From the NCBI GenBank assembly GCA_903885795.1, contig CAISJV010000017.1, positions 174,571 through 238,570 of the forward strand: a DNA stretch of 64,000 bases. The letters are read 5' to 3'. Below, in pieces: positions 8,282 through 18,291 of the stretch (positions are counted from its first letter, which is position 1; the number at the start of each line of letters is the position of its first letter). The translations under genes were made by a program, and so were the position numbers. The notes under the pieces are model-generated. The model saw nothing but the letters and a program-made list of their open reading frames with translations. It did not search any database and was not told where the DNA came from. Source of the stretch: an uncultured delta proteobacterium (GTDB lineage: Bacteria; Desulfobacterota; Syntrophia; Syntrophales; UBA8958).

Positions 8282-9406
8282 ATGAACCTGCCAGGCCTTT
8301 ACATCCATATACCCTTCTGCAAAACCAAGTGTCCTTATTGCCATTTTTACTCGACAACAGACATCTCTTCTGTGGATGTGTTCATAGTATCCATCATCCG
8401 TGAGATGGCGCTTTACGCGGATGCGTTCGATACCTTCGATACAGTCTATATCGGCGGCGGAACCCCTTCCCTCCTGACCATTCATCAACTGGACAGCATT
8501 ATTTCCGGAGTTCACAAGCACTTTGACGTCCCTCCGAATGCGGAAATCACCATCGAAGTGAATCCTGCTGACGGCGACCTTGCCTGGTACCGGTCCTTGA
8601 AGAGTCTGGGCGTAAATCGTCTCCATCTGGGCGTTCAGTCCTTCTCTGACCAGGCATTGACCTTTCTCGGGAGAAGGCATCGGTCAGACGACGCCTTCGC
8701 GGCTCTTGACAACACTGTCCATGCTGGTTTTGACAATTTCGGGCTTGATCTGATTTACGGTGTTCCGGGGCAGAATTTGCAATCTTGGCGGGAATCATTG
8801 GCATCTGCCGTCTCCCTTTCGCCGCCCCACCTGTCGGCCTATCAGCTCGCCATTGAAGAAGATACGCCCCTGTGTCACAGCTACCGGTGCGGCTCCTTCG
8901 ACATCCCCGACGAGGATGCATCGCTTGCCTTTTTCCTGGAAACTTCCGCATATCTGGAAAGATCGGGTTATCATCACTACGAGGTATCCAATTATGCCGC
9001 GAGTCCTTCCCAGAGATCTCGGCATAATCAGAAATACTGGGATCATACCCCCTATCTGGGACTTGGTCCCGGGGCGCATTCTTTTAAGGAAGGAAGGCGT
9101 TGGTGGAATCACCGGAGTATCGAAGGTTACCTGAAGGATCTTGCAGAGGGAACTGCCCCCGTAGCGGGTGATGAAACCCTCACCAGGGACGACCTGCGCC
9201 TAGAGACGCTCTTTATGAGCCTGCGCACCGCTGCGGGAATCGACGTCGCGGCATTTTGTCTTCAATTCGGCGAAAACCTGCCGGAAATTCACCCTTCGAT
9301 CATCCAGTCCCTCGTCGACGGTGGCCTAATTGTCTTCAAAGACGGGCGGATTTCCCCCACCACACGCGGCCTTGCCGTGGCAGACCAACTGGCGCTGATT
9401 TTTTAA
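8282..9406 (+). CDS. hemW: HemW-like radical SAM protein (heme chaperone)
   Basis: A 374-residue radical SAM enzyme with YIHIPFCKTKCPYCHFYS, the CX3CX2C cluster motif in the HemW/HemN form. YIGGGTPSLL and GVQSFSDQALTFLGRRH follow, with a C-terminal HemN-type domain. It begins 35 bp after lepA, the classical lepA-hemW arrangement. HemW proteins bind heme and are considered heme chaperones rather than coproporphyrinogen oxidases. Confidence 0.9.
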   Translation: MNLPGLYIHIPFCKTKCPYCHFYSTTDISSVDVFIVSIIREMALYADAFDTFDTVYIGGGTPSLLTIHQLDSIISGVHKHFDVPPNAEITIEVNPADGDLAWYRSLKSLGVNRLHLGVQSFSDQALTFLGRRHRSDDAFAALDNTVHAGFDNFGLDLIYGVPGQNLQSWRESLASAVSLSPPHLSAYQLAIEEDTPLCHSYRCGSFDIPDEDASLAFFLETSAYLERSGYHHYEVSNYAASPSQRSRHNQKYWDHTPYLGLGPGAHSFKEGRRWWNHRSIEGYLKDLAEGTAPVAGDETLTRDDLRLETLFMSLRTAAGIDVAAFCLQFGENLPEIHPSIIQSLVDGGLIVFKDGRISPTTRGLAVADQLALIF

Positions 9407-9502
9407 GTGAAAATGGCAATTTCCTTTGCCCTGTGGTATAAGGCCGGTGCGGGTGGTAAGATCAAAAAAGGGGAAATTTATGGACAAAGGAGATAGGAAG
9501 TT

Positions 9503-10273
9503 ATGAGTTCGACGGTGCTCTATGTCGTTGTGGCTCTTATATGCGTTGCCATCCCGTTCCTGCTTCATCACATCAATAAAAATGCGCGGCACCCATTGGA
9601 TATAAACCTGCGCCAGCTCTTTTCTCAGAACTTGTCTTATTTCATAACGATCTATGCATTCATACTCGGTTTTTCCATGATTACACTTTGGGGAATTTAT
9701 CAAAATGCGGAAACGACCGTAACTAAAGAGGCGGAAGTGGCCCTGAATATGTATCGTCTGTCCCCGGGGCTTCCTAACTCGGGTCACTTCCGGGACTTAT
9801 TGAAAGAATATGTCAAGATTGTGAAAGACGACGAGTGGAAAGAGATGGAGAAGGGTACCTTCCACCCGAAAATTGACAGTATCAACGATAGCCTGTGGGC
9901 GGAGTTGAACGCTATCAAGCCGAAAGCACCTGAAAATTTCAGCACCTATAATAATCTCATCATCATGTTGGCAGATATGGGAGAACGCCGCATGGAACGC
10001 CTGCTCCTTCTTGACGGCAGCCTCTATACCCAGATGTGGGCCCTGATCTATATTGGCGGTTTTCTTTCCCTTTTCGGGTTTTTCTTTACCAGCACCGGCC
10101 AGGCCAAGGTTCAATTTATCTCCGACTTCATGATGATCTGCATGATCGTCTTTACGATTTATCTTATATATGAACTTGATCAGCCCTTTTCCGGAAATCT
10201 CCATATCGAGCCAAAGGCGTTCAATATCGTCTATGAGAAGATGATGCACATAGGCGTACAGTTCCCTAAATAA
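9503..10273 (+). CDS. DUF4239-type membrane protein (bestrophin-like domain)
   Basis: A 256-residue protein with two N-terminal hydrophobic segments (VLYVVVALICVAIPFLL and SYFITIYAFILGFSMI), a soluble middle with TTVTKEAEVALNMYRLSP, and two C-terminal segments ending in DQPFSGNLHIEPKAF. The two-plus-two helix layout with a PFSG motif matches the DUF4239 family, which has no settled function. AAGGAGAT lies upstream of the start. It lies 96 bp after hemW. Confidence 0.7.
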   Translation: MSSTVLYVVVALICVAIPFLLHHINKNARHPLDINLRQLFSQNLSYFITIYAFILGFSMITLWGIYQNAETTVTKEAEVALNMYRLSPGLPNSGHFRDLLKEYVKIVKDDEWKEMEKGTFHPKIDSINDSLWAELNAIKPKAPENFSTYNNLIIMLADMGERRMERLLLLDGSLYTQMWALIYIGGFLSLFGFFFTSTGQAKVQFISDFMMICMIVFTIYLIYELDQPFSGNLHIEPKAFNIVYEKMMHIGVQFPK

Positions 10274-10306
10274 CAATGGTTGGCTTTGAAATCTCAGCAG
10301 GAAGCT

Positions 10307-10675
10307 TCAGGCAATCAGGTCAAAGGCATTCCGGATAAGTTCCATCTCCGGAGTTGAAGGACGCAGTTTGACTGCGACAACGTCAAAGCGCGCCTTTATC
10401 TGGTGCAGACCGTGGCGGTTCAGATAATACTCGGCGACGCGGGAGAGCTTTTTCTGCTTGGCAAACCCGATACTCTCCAGGGGGCTGCCATAGTTATCCG
10501 TCCGGCGGCTGCGGACCTCCACAAAGACCAGGGTCTCTTGATCCCGGGCCACGATATCTATCTCTCCCAGGGGGCAGCGGAAATTGCGCTCCAGGATCTC
10601 ATAGCCCACCCCGGCAAGATGTTCAGCCGCAATGTCTTCCCCCTGCTTTCCCGTGCTTATTCTTTCCCTGGTCAT
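10307..10675 (-). CDS. YraN/UPF0102 family nuclease-like protein
   Basis: A 122-residue protein with the UPF0102 signature GKQGEDIAAEHL, then NFRCPLGEIDIVARDQETLVFVEVR and KARFDVVAV, an Archaeal-Holliday-junction-resolvase-like fold with E...D...ExK residues. Its start overlaps the rnhB stop by four bases, the common rnhB-yraN pairing. Biochemical function is not established. Confidence 0.88.
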   Translation of the reverse strand: MTRERISTGKQGEDIAAEHLAGVGYEILERNFRCPLGEIDIVARDQETLVFVEVRSRRTDNYGSPLESIGFAKQKKLSRVAEYYLNRHGLHQIKARFDVVAVKLRPSTPEMELIRNAFDLIA

Positions 10676-11292
10676 TTAAGGTTTAATTCGTAATTTTCCT
10701 GGCGGGGGTCTTTTATTTTGAACGAGCGACGATGAATCTTGCAGGGACCATGGTCTTTGATCGCCTGCCGGTGTTCCTGAGTTCCATAACCCTTGTTTTT
10801 AAGAAAATTGTAATAGGGAAACTGACGATGATATATCTCCATGATGTGATCCCGGCTTACCTTGGCTATAATCGAGGCTGCAGCAATAGATATGCTCAAC
10901 CCGTCCCCCCTGATTATCGTCTCCTGTGGAATATCGATAGGAACGGCTTGCATTCCATCCACAAGTAGATAATCAGGATAAATATCGAGATCGACAACTG
11001 CCTCCCTCATGGCGCTGAGGGTCGCCTGTAAGATATTGATGTCATCGATGATCGACGCCTCCACGACGCCAACCCCGATGTACAGTGCATCTTCCCTGAT
11101 GATTTTGAAGAGATCCTCACGCTTCCGGGGAGAGAGCTTTTTTGAATCCGTAATGTCCGGATGGTGGTAATTTTCTGGAAGAACTACGGCAGCGGCAACA
11201 ACAGGACCTGCCAGAGGCCCCCTTCCTGCCTCATCAATACCCGCAATCAGGTTAAAACCTCTCTGGCGAGCCCGCTGTTCAAAATTGTTCAT
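10672..11292 (-). CDS. rnhB: Ribonuclease HII
   Basis: A 206-residue type 2 RNase H that removes RNA from RNA-DNA hybrids. Catalytic residues lie in GIDEAGRGPLAGPVV (Asp-Glu), in LLVDG and in ASIIAKVSRD. It is translationally coupled to yraN and follows rplS by 16 bp in the ribosomal operon. Confidence 0.94.
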   Translation of the reverse strand: MNNFEQRARQRGFNLIAGIDEAGRGPLAGPVVAAAVVLPENYHHPDITDSKKLSPRKREDLFKIIREDALYIGVGVVEASIIDDINILQATLSAMREAVVDLDIYPDYLLVDGMQAVPIDIPQETIIRGDGLSISIAAASIIAKVSRDHIMEIYHRQFPYYNFLKNKGYGTQEHRQAIKDHGPCKIHRRSFKIKDPRQENYELNLK

Positions 11293-11308
11293 GAAAAGAG
11301 ATGAATAT

Positions 11309-11656
11309 TCAGGCCTTCCCCTCTGTCTTGATCCTTGCTTTTTTACCTTTCAGAGCCCGCAGGTAATACAGTCGGGAACGTCTTACCCTTCCCCTGGTAA
11401 CCACTTCGATACGATCTATTACCGGGGAATGAAGAGGAAATGTTCGCTCCACACCGATACCATAGGAAATCTTCCGGACTGTAAAAGTGGCGCGACTGCT
11501 GCCGCGTCTCTTCCGGATGACAACGCCTTCGAAGGCCTGAATTCGCTGCTTCTGACCTTCGATAATCCGAACATATACCTTGACGCTATCCCCGGACTTA
11601 AAACCGGGGAGATCTGCCCTGATTTGCTCTTTTTCAATCATTTCTATGAAATTCAT
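11309..11656 (-). CDS. rplS: 50S ribosomal protein L19
   Basis: A 115-residue L19, starting [19 protein letters not shown] and containing [31 protein letters not shown] and the [17 protein letters not shown] end. The ATG at 11656 is chosen because GAGGTG lies eight bases before it; an upstream GTG at 11665 is less likely. L19 sits at the 30S/50S interface. It follows trmD and an RNA methyltransferase in the conserved rpsP-rimM-trmD-rplS order. Confidence 0.95.
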   Translation of the reverse strand: MNFIEMIEKEQIRADLPGFKSGDSVKVYVRIIEGQKQRIQAFEGVVIRKRRGSSRATFTVRKISYGIGVERTFPLHSPVIDRIEVVTRGRVRRSRLYYLRALKGKKARIKTEGKA

Positions 11657-11708
11657 ACTTTCCACACCTCACGTGTTTATTACTATTATTTTATATGACT
11701 TCCGTCTC

Positions 11709-12275
11709 TTATTCTCCAAATAGCCTGTCCAGAATCACAGCGGTGGCAGATCGCACGGAAAGGTGATTATAGTCCGTCCTGCCTCGCACCGGTTCCAGAC
11801 AATAATCAGCCTGATCGACAACCTCATCCGCCAGTCCCCAGCCTGTCCCGAAGACAATCAGGTAGGGGTGGTCGTCCTTTTCAAGAATACTCTTCATTTC
11901 CTTAAAAGAAATCAAGGATCTATCCAAGGATGCGCCTGTAACCACTAACCGGGGGCGCCGTCCCCAAAAGGCCTCAATATCGCTACCGACCATAGCGAAG
12001 TCTTCCTTGACACAAACATGTTCGAAGGCCTCCTGGCGGGAGGGATTGTAGGCCGCCCCATACCCCTGTTGCCAATGATCGAGAATACTTTGTACAAGCA
12101 CACGTTGCGCCTCGACGGGCGTCACAATGTAAAACCGCTGCATACCGTAGGTTCGTGCCACTCTGGCAATATCATGGATATCCATATTGGCGACGGCAGT
12201 GGTTACTATGTTCCTGTGCTTGTTAAATACAGGATAATGTAAAAGAGCGATACAACAATCGGACCTTGGTATCAC
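11709..12275 (-). CDS. SPOUT-like RNA methyltransferase (PF09936 type)
   Basis: A 188-residue protein ([24 protein letters not shown]...) with [35 protein letters not shown] and a [19 protein letters not shown] end. This is the trefoil-knot RNA methyltransferase family commonly placed between trmD and rplS in deltaproteobacteria and Aquifex-like genomes. It starts with GTG overlapping the trmD stop by four bases. The RNA substrate is not known from sequence. Confidence 0.82.
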   Translation of the reverse strand: MIPRSDCCIALLHYPVFNKHRNIVTTAVANMDIHDIARVARTYGMQRFYIVTPVEAQRVLVQSILDHWQQGYGAAYNPSRQEAFEHVCVKEDFAMVGSDIEAFWGRRPRLVVTGASLDRSLISFKEMKSILEKDDHPYLIVFGTGWGLADEVVDQADYCLEPVRGRTDYNHLSVRSATAVILDRLFGE

Positions 12276-13006
12276 AGGCCTTCCGCCTGAATCTCCATTA
12301 GGATCAACCGGTCTGAATCGGACAGATTGACCTTCTCAAGCAGTTCCGGCCGCCGGCGCCATGTCCTCGACAGTGACTGCCGTCGACGCCAAGCATCTAT
12401 ATCCCGGTGGTTTCCCGCCAACAGGAGGTCGGGAACCTTCCATTCCCGGTATTCCTGAGGCCGGGTATATTGAGGATACTCAAGCAGTCCAGATGAAAAA
12501 GAATCAGTTCTTGCCGATTCACTGTTGCCGAGGACACCGGGAATCAGCCTGGAAACGGCATCCACAATTACCATCGCCGATAACTCGCCCCCAGTCAGTA
12601 CGAAATCTCCAATGGAGATTTCCCGGTCCGCCAGATGTTCCTTTACCCGCTCATCCACGCCTTCGTAATGGCCACAAATAAGCACCAGTCTATGACAGGC
12701 AGCAAGCTCTTCCGCTATTTCCTGCCGGAAGGGCGTCCCCTGGGGACTCATCAGGATGACCGATCCTTCCCCGGATTTAAACTCCAGGGCGGCAAGGGCC
12801 CGGTCAATTGGTTCCACCTTCATAACCATACCGCCGCCGCCTCCGAAAGGGGCGTCGTCTGTTACCCGGTGCTTGCCCGGGGCATACATCCGGATGTCAT
12901 GAACATGAACTTCAATGAGGGCTTTCTCTCTTGCCTTTTTGAGGATACTGCTCTCAAAGATCGATGAAAACATTTCCGGGAAAAGAGAGAGAATATCAAA
13001 CCGCAT
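12272..13006 (-). CDS. trmD: tRNA (guanine-37-N1)-methyltransferase
   Basis: A 244-residue TrmD. It shows [39 protein letters not shown] and the knot segment [12 protein letters not shown], followed by [12 protein letters not shown]. It makes m1G37, which prevents +1 frameshifting. The ATG at 13006 is chosen since GAGGT lies six bases before it and overlaps the rimM stop codon. Confidence 0.96.
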   Translation of the reverse strand: MRFDILSLFPEMFSSIFESSILKKAREKALIEVHVHDIRMYAPGKHRVTDDAPFGGGGGMVMKVEPIDRALAALEFKSGEGSVILMSPQGTPFRQEIAEELAACHRLVLICGHYEGVDERVKEHLADREISIGDFVLTGGELSAMVIVDAVSRLIPGVLGNSESARTDSFSSGLLEYPQYTRPQEYREWKVPDLLLAGNHRDIDAWRRRQSLSRTWRRRPELLEKVNLSDSDRLILMEIQAEGL

Positions 13007-13015
13007 CACCAGACC

Positions 13016-13522
13016 TCATAACCCCTCAAGAAGTCTGACGGTCATAATATTTTTTACTTTGTCCACCGTCCTGACCACATCCTCACTAGCGGGCAGCAGC
13101 TTTTCTTCTTCCCTATTTTTACAGACGTAAACATCATTACTTCCCGCCGAAAAGATCTCACTGATTTTGCCAAGAGAAACCCCTTCTTCCGTAATCACGT
13201 CCATCCCGATGAGTTCGTGCCAGTAATATTCTCCCTCCGGCAACGGCGCCAGTTTATCTACCGGCGCATATACCCGGCAACCCAGCAGGGATGCCGCAGC
13301 CTGGGAATCGCAGCATCCTTCCATCTCCATAAAAAAAAAATCGCTTCCTAATTGATATTTGGTCAACAGGCAACGCTGCATATCCGTTTCTTCCCTCTGA
13401 AGATAGACCGCCTCCAGGCAAGGAAAAATACTTCCGGGATCCGTCAGGTAAGATTTTACTTTAACGCCGCCATGGAGACCGTGCGTCTTGACAATTTTAC
13501 CAATTTCAAAGAACTCACTCAC
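13016..13522 (-). CDS. rimM: Ribosome maturation factor RimM
   Basis: A 168-residue protein with FFEIGKIVKTHGLHGGVKVKSY at the N-terminus and a PRC-barrel end (EGEYYWHELIGMDV, ISEIFSAGSNDVYVC). It assists 30S head maturation with S19/S13. GTG at 13522, two bases after the khpA stop, is the best start; the longer frame to 13576 would run inside khpA and lacks family similarity. Confidence 0.9.
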   Translation of the reverse strand: MSEFFEIGKIVKTHGLHGGVKVKSYLTDPGSIFPCLEAVYLQREETDMQRCLLTKYQLGSDFFFMEMEGCCDSQAAASLLGCRVYAPVDKLAPLPEGEYYWHELIGMDVITEEGVSLGKISEIFSAGSNDVYVCKNREEEKLLPASEDVVRTVDKVKNIMTVRLLEGL

Positions 13523-13523
13523 C

Positions 13524-13754
13524 CTATTCGATAATTTCCAGAACGCTTCGTTTCCGGATCTTGGTGGATGCGGCACTTAAAATCGTTCTCATGGCCTTCG
13601 CAGTTCTGCCCTGTTTGCCGATAACCTTGCCGAGGTCTTCCTTTGCTACCCTTAGTTCGATGACCGATGTCTGCTCGCCAACCACCTCTGAAACCTCAAC
13701 CTGTTCGGGGTTATCCACCAGGGCCTGCGCCATATACTTGATCAACTCCTTCAT
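13524..13754 (-). CDS. khpA: KH-domain RNA-binding protein KhpA
   Basis: A 76-residue single-KH protein with [28 protein letters not shown], including the GKxG loop (GKQG). GGAGGTG before the ATG at 13754 fixes the start. It sits in the standard rpsP-khpA-rimM order. KhpA proteins bind RNA and often partner with KhpB/Jag. Confidence 0.92.
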   Translation of the reverse strand: MKELIKYMAQALVDNPEQVEVSEVVGEQTSVIELRVAKEDLGKVIGKQGRTAKAMRTILSAASTKIRKRSVLEIIE

Positions 13755-13826
13755 CGTTCCCACCTCCACTGGATTAGTCCGTTAACCTTTCCAAGATTCC
13801 GACTGAAACCGACCACAACCAGACTT

Positions 13827-14063
13827 CTACCCCTTTTTTTTCATTAGTTGAGACACGGTAAGAGTCGGCTTGGCGCCCTTGGACATCCAATACTTGATCC
13901 TTTCCACTTTGAGACTAACACCGTCGAGGTCCTTCGCCGGGTCGTAGTGTCCCAGAACTTCCAGGAAACGGCCGTCCCGCGGGGATTCGGAATCTGCTGC
14001 AACAACTCTGTAAAACGGCTTTTTGTGCCCACCCATGCGGGTCAATCTTATTTTAACTGCCAT
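13827..14063 (-). CDS. rpsP: 30S ribosomal protein S16
   Basis: A 78-residue S16: [34 protein letters not shown] then LGHYDP and [24 protein letters not shown] lies upstream. It is preceded by ffh and followed by khpA in the conserved ffh-rpsP operon. Confidence 0.96.
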   Translation of the reverse strand: MAVKIRLTRMGGHKKPFYRVVAADSESPRDGRFLEVLGHYDPAKDLDGVSLKVERIKYWMSKGAKPTLTVSQLMKKKG

Positions 14064-14143
14064 CCTGTGTACCGATCACCTCCTGTTTCTTAACTTCCTT
14101 CCTCTTTGTTTATTGGAAGATCGAATCGACTAACACATTTTTT

Positions 14144-15484
14144 TTATTTTGAAAAGGGAAAATTTCCCCGTCTCATAGCCTTCATTCCATCCTTCGATGT
14201 CATCTTTTTCATAATCTTGCGCATCTCTCCATAGTTCTTCAGAAGTCGATTGACATCCTGCACCGTTGTCCCGCTTCCCGTGGCAATGCGCTTTCGTCGT
14301 TGGCCGTCAATGAGCAGATAATTATGCCGCTCCTTTCTGGTCATGGAATCGATGATGGCCGTGACCCTGACCATTTCTTTCTCATCGGGACTGATTTGCT
14401 TGAGGGCTTTAATTTTGTTGAATCCCGGAATCATGGAGAGGATATCCTGAATTGACCCCATTTTTTTTATTTGCGTGAGCTGACTACGGAAGTCTTCCAG
14501 GGTAAATTCATTTTTACGAATCTTCTTTTCAAGTTCCCTGGCCTGCTGCTCATCTACCGTGGCCTGCGCTTTCTCAACCAGGGTCAATATATCGCCCATT
14601 CCCAGAATCCGAGTAGCCATCCGTTCCGGGTGGAAGACCTCCAGGGCATCGACCTTCTCGCCAATTCCCACAAACTTGATGGGCTTGCCCATAACGGCCT
14701 TCAGGGACAAGGCGGCCCCGCCTCGGGCATCACCGTCCATCTTCGTCATGATGACCCCATCGATACCCAGGCGCTCGTTGAAGGTCGTGGCCACGTTGAC
14801 CGCTTCCTGACCGGTCATGGCGTCAGCCACAAAGAGGATCTCCGCCGGATGAACAACCTCCTTGATCTTTCGCAGTTCCTCCATCATTTCTACGTCTATC
14901 TGAAGGCGCCCTGCCGTATCGATGATGAGAACCTCATAACCACGGCTTTTTGCCTCTTCGACGGCGTTGAGGCAAATGCTTAGGGGATCCTCTTTCGGAT
15001 CTGTCTGAAAGACGGCCATGCCTGTCTCATTTGCCAGGATCCTCAACTGTTCCATTGCTGCGGGCCGATACACGTCAACGGAAACAAGCATTGTCCTTTT
15101 CCCCTGCTTGGAAATGAACTTTGCCAGTTTGACTGCCGTGGTTGTTTTGCCGCTACCCTGGAGACCGACAAGCATAACCGGCGCCGGGAAGCGGTTACCG
15201 TACCTGAGCTGACTGCTGGTTCCGCCCATGAGTTCCACCAAGCGATCATGAACAATCTTGACCACCTGCTGTCCCGGACTGATGCTGTCAATTACATCCT
15301 GTCCAACAGCACGCTCCCTAACATCTTCTATAAAACCTTTAACGACCTTAAAATTGACATCCGCCTCAAGGAGGGCCATACGTATTTCCTTCAGGGCCCC
15401 CTGGATATTTTCCTCATCCAGACGCCCCTTCCCCTTGAGTTTTTTGAATATATTGTCCAGTTTATCTGTCAGATTCTCAAACAT
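14144..15484 (-). CDS. ffh: Signal recognition particle protein Ffh
   Basis: A 446-residue SRP54-type GTPase. It shows the N domain, the P-loop GLQGSGKTTTAVKLA, DTAGRLQ, TKMDGDARGGAALS and the methionine-rich M domain (IPGFNKIKAL, MTRKERHNYLLIDGQRRKRIATGSGT). It binds 4.5S RNA and targets nascent membrane proteins. The second of two adjacent ATG codons is preferred because GGGTGG would otherwise touch the first. Confidence 0.96.
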   Translation of the reverse strand: MFENLTDKLDNIFKKLKGKGRLDEENIQGALKEIRMALLEADVNFKVVKGFIEDVRERAVGQDVIDSISPGQQVVKIVHDRLVELMGGTSSQLRYGNRFPAPVMLVGLQGSGKTTTAVKLAKFISKQGKRTMLVSVDVYRPAAMEQLRILANETGMAVFQTDPKEDPLSICLNAVEEAKSRGYEVLIIDTAGRLQIDVEMMEELRKIKEVVHPAEILFVADAMTGQEAVNVATTFNERLGIDGVIMTKMDGDARGGAALSLKAVMGKPIKFVGIGEKVDALEVFHPERMATRILGMGDILTLVEKAQATVDEQQARELEKKIRKNEFTLEDFRSQLTQIKKMGSIQDILSMIPGFNKIKALKQISPDEKEMVRVTAIIDSMTRKERHNYLLIDGQRRKRIATGSGTTVQDVNRLLKNYGEMRKIMKKMTSKDGMKAMRRGNFPFSK

Positions 15485-15514
15485 CATCCACCCTGTTATT
15501 TCTTCGCCGAGTGG

Positions 15515-16342
15515 TCAAGATTTATCCCCTTGGCGAATTATACAATTTAATCCACTAACTTTCTTTTTAATGTTATCAGCAGCTATTTCGGCCTCTTTCC
15601 TAGTCTGATAATTGTTCACCATTACCCGGTACCATTTACCCTTGCCGGAGATATCCATTTCCGAAACTTCTGCCTTGTAGCCCATGCCTTGCAATTTTTT
15701 TTGCAGTTGGTTGGCCTTGGCCCGCTCGTCATAGGACACTACCTGTATAGAAAAATATGCGGACGTGGCTATACCGGCCCCTTGATATTTGGGCTCGGCA
15801 GCCCCCACCTTCGCCTTCGGGGGTGTAACGGCAGGCATCGTATTGACGGGCTTCGGAGGAACATCCTTGGCAGTTGGCACTGTCGGCATTGATTTCGTAC
15901 CTGGCGCTGCGGGTGGTAAGTTCGTGTTTGGCGCTACCGGTGCTGCCGATGGCAATGACGGCGTTGCAGGCACAGCTGGCGGCGCCGGCGCCACGATCAC
16001 GGCAGGGGTAGATGTTTCGTCCTTGTTTTCCTGGACGATGAGTTCTGTGGCCGCGGTCCCCTTTTTGGTAAGGGTGTCGTAGAAGGTCAGGTCCAAGGAC
16101 GCCTTATCCTGTGCTTTGCTGTCCCCAGCACTTTTCCCCTTGGAAGACAGGAGCCCGATTCCTTCCGTGATCAACCGTGGAATTCCCCGGACAATCTTAT
16201 CAGGATAAGTATCGATATCTTTACCAACGCTAACGCCCAGGACAAAGGCGCCAAATACCAATATCCCCATACCGGTAATCAACAAGATCAGTCCGAGCTT
16301 GCCCAGCTTGAATTCAAAGGAGCGGATATTCTTTATGGCCAT
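15515..16342 (-). CDS. SPOR-domain membrane protein
   Basis: A 275-residue protein with one N-terminal transmembrane helix (LGLILLITGMGILVFGAFVLG), a proline/alanine-rich periplasmic linker (about 115-185) and a C-terminal SPOR repeat (FSIQVVSYDERAKANQLQKKL to KWYRVMVNNYQ). SPOR domains bind denuded peptidoglycan at the division septum, so a role in division or envelope is inferred. It lies four bases after argS and 30 bp before ffh. Confidence 0.85.
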   Translation of the reverse strand: MAIKNIRSFEFKLGKLGLILLITGMGILVFGAFVLGVSVGKDIDTYPDKIVRGIPRLITEGIGLLSSKGKSAGDSKAQDKASLDLTFYDTLTKKGTAATELIVQENKDETSTPAVIVAPAPPAVPATPSLPSAAPVAPNTNLPPAAPGTKSMPTVPTAKDVPPKPVNTMPAVTPPKAKVGAAEPKYQGAGIATSAYFSIQVVSYDERAKANQLQKKLQGMGYKAEVSEMDISGKGKWYRVMVNNYQTRKEAEIAADNIKKKVSGLNCIIRQGDKS

Positions 16343-16346
16343 AAGA

Positions 16347-18011
16347 CTACATTTTATCCGGCGCGGAAACTCCCAATAATTTTAAATTATTCTTCAGGAC
16401 AATCAACAGGATATTCATGAGGAAGATTCGCGCTCTCGTCAAGGAATCATCTTCAGATATCACTTTACATTTGTTGTAATAACTGTGGAATAGAGACGCC
16501 AGATCATTAAGGAAAAAGGTAAGGCGATGGGGCTCCAGGGCAGCGGCCGCCCCGGCGACGATTTCTGGAAAGCGGGTCAGGGCTTTCATAAGCGTCAATT
16601 CCTCGGGCAAGGTGAGGAGACTCAGATTCACCTCTCCGTAGCGGGGAACCACAAAACCGCGATCGGCGGCAAGCCTTAGAATACTGGCAATACGGGCGTG
16701 GGCATACTGGACGTAATAGACCGGATTTTCGTTTGTTTGCTGCTTTGCCAGCTCAAGATCAAAATCCAGCGGGCTGTCAGTGCGCCTCATGAGGAAATTA
16801 TATCTCGCTGCGTCCTTTCCAACCTCGTCAACTACTTCCCGTAGGGTGACAAATTCGCCGGAGCGCGTGGACATGCCCACCGGCTTGCCCCCGCGCAGCA
16901 GGCTGACTAACTGGACCAGGACAATTTTCAGGGCATCGGCCCTGTAACCAAGTGACTGGATTCCGGCAGACATACGCGGGAGATAGCCATGATGATCGGC
17001 GCCCCAGATGTCAATCACCCAGGAGAAGCCCCGTTCATACTTATTTTTATGATAAGCGATATCGGCGGCAAAGTATGTTGGTTCGCCATTTTGTCTTACG
17101 ACTACCCGGTCCTTTTCATCCCCAAATGCAGTTGTCCGGAACCACGAGGTTCCCTCTTCCCGATAGATGTGTCCCTTATGCTCGAGTTCCTGAAGGACTA
17201 CAGCCACACCGTTATCCTTGTAGAGATCTCTCTCGCTGAAGTAAAGATCAAAAACAACCCCGAATTTTGACAGGTCTTCCTTGATCCCATCAAGAATAAT
17301 CGCGGCGGCATAGTCAGTAAAATATGGAATTACTCCCTCTTCCAACCTCTCCAGATAGATGCTTCCTTCCTTGGTAATTATATCCCTTGCGATATCAAGT
17401 ATATAATCACCCTGATAGCAAGTATCCGGGAATTCAATCTCCCGGCCAAGGAGCCCATAGTAGCGGTAAAGGACGGATCGCCCGAGATTGAACATCTGGT
17501 TTCCGGCGTCGTTGATGTAATACTCTCTGCTAACCTCATATCCTGTCGCCTCGAGGATATTGGCCAGCACATCCCCCACCACAGCGCCCCGGGCATGACC
17601 AATATGCAACGGACCCGTGGGATTGGCGCTGACAAATTCCACCTGGACCCGCTGGCCCTTGCCGCTGTCCGAGTATCCATAACGAATGCCTTCCCTGTCC
17701 ACCTTCTCCAGAGCCGCTTGCCAGACCTCGTCCCGAACGAAAAAATTGATGAACCCTGGTCCGGCAATTTCCACTTTTGCGATGATCTCATCGTCTTCTT
17801 TGAATTGATCACAGATCATCTTCGCAATTTGACGAGGGTTAGTCTTGAGCCGTGATGAAAGAATCATGGCTATGTTCGTGGCATAGTCGCCATGAACCGG
17901 GTCTCTGGTTGTCTCCAATTCGACCGCAGGTAAGGAGATGTCTCCTATATGACCATTCGCTGATATTTTGCCGAGAGCTGTCTCGATAATAGTGATGATA
18001 CGATTCTTCAT
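16347..18011 (-). CDS. argS: Arginyl-tRNA synthetase
   Basis: A 554-residue class I synthetase. It has the N-terminal Add-1 domain, [23 protein letters not shown] with the HIGH motif, [11 protein letters not shown], and in place of KMSKS the degenerate [10 protein letters not shown] typical of ArgRS. The DALR anticodon domain ends the protein ([12 protein letters not shown]). It appears to be the first gene of the minus-strand translation operon. Confidence 0.96.
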   Translation of the reverse strand: MKNRIITIIETALGKISANGHIGDISLPAVELETTRDPVHGDYATNIAMILSSRLKTNPRQIAKMICDQFKEDDEIIAKVEIAGPGFINFFVRDEVWQAALEKVDREGIRYGYSDSGKGQRVQVEFVSANPTGPLHIGHARGAVVGDVLANILEATGYEVSREYYINDAGNQMFNLGRSVLYRYYGLLGREIEFPDTCYQGDYILDIARDIITKEGSIYLERLEEGVIPYFTDYAAAIILDGIKEDLSKFGVVFDLYFSERDLYKDNGVAVVLQELEHKGHIYREEGTSWFRTTAFGDEKDRVVVRQNGEPTYFAADIAYHKNKYERGFSWVIDIWGADHHGYLPRMSAGIQSLGYRADALKIVLVQLVSLLRGGKPVGMSTRSGEFVTLREVVDEVGKDAARYNFLMRRTDSPLDFDLELAKQQTNENPVYYVQYAHARIASILRLAADRGFVVPRYGEVNLSLLTLPEELTLMKALTRFPEIVAGAAAALEPHRLTFFLNDLASLFHSYYNKCKVISEDDSLTRARIFLMNILLIVLKNNLKLLGVSAPDKM

Positions 18012-18291
18012 TTATGCGATATTCGGCCTAATCGCAAAAAAAGTTGGCGGGAAGCCAACTTTTCCCTGTCCGGATCAACTGGAATCCGGGCGATAAACAC
18101 CGATTCTTCCTCTCCTGTCATTGTCATTTTACAGGCCGACACCATATATTTACCGTATGGTGGAAGTCAAGATTTTTGACGATTACGACTCTTTGTCATG
18201 CCCCCAAGCCATTGCTCTACCTTCTGCCTGCTGCCTGCGTCCCCTGCGGGATTGACGACTTTTAGCGAGTTCATCAATTTTTACAGATATT
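18012..18291. other. Intergenic region between argS and prepilin peptidase genes
   Basis: No gene is supported. The stretch holds a terminator near 18034-18066 for the prepilin peptidase operon and presumably the argS promoter. No tRNA-like fold was noticed. Confidence 0.5.
18034..18066 (-). terminator. Terminator-like hairpin downstream of the prepilin peptidase gene
   Basis: On the minus strand AAGTTGGC, a TTCCC loop and GCCAACTT are followed by a T run. The same hairpin could also lie in the argS leader. Confidence 0.65.

Noticed and set aside
9413..9430. Possible sigma-54 promoter before the DUF4239 gene (TGGCAATTTCCTTTGC)
   Set aside because: The GG-GC gap is 11 rather than the required 10 bases.
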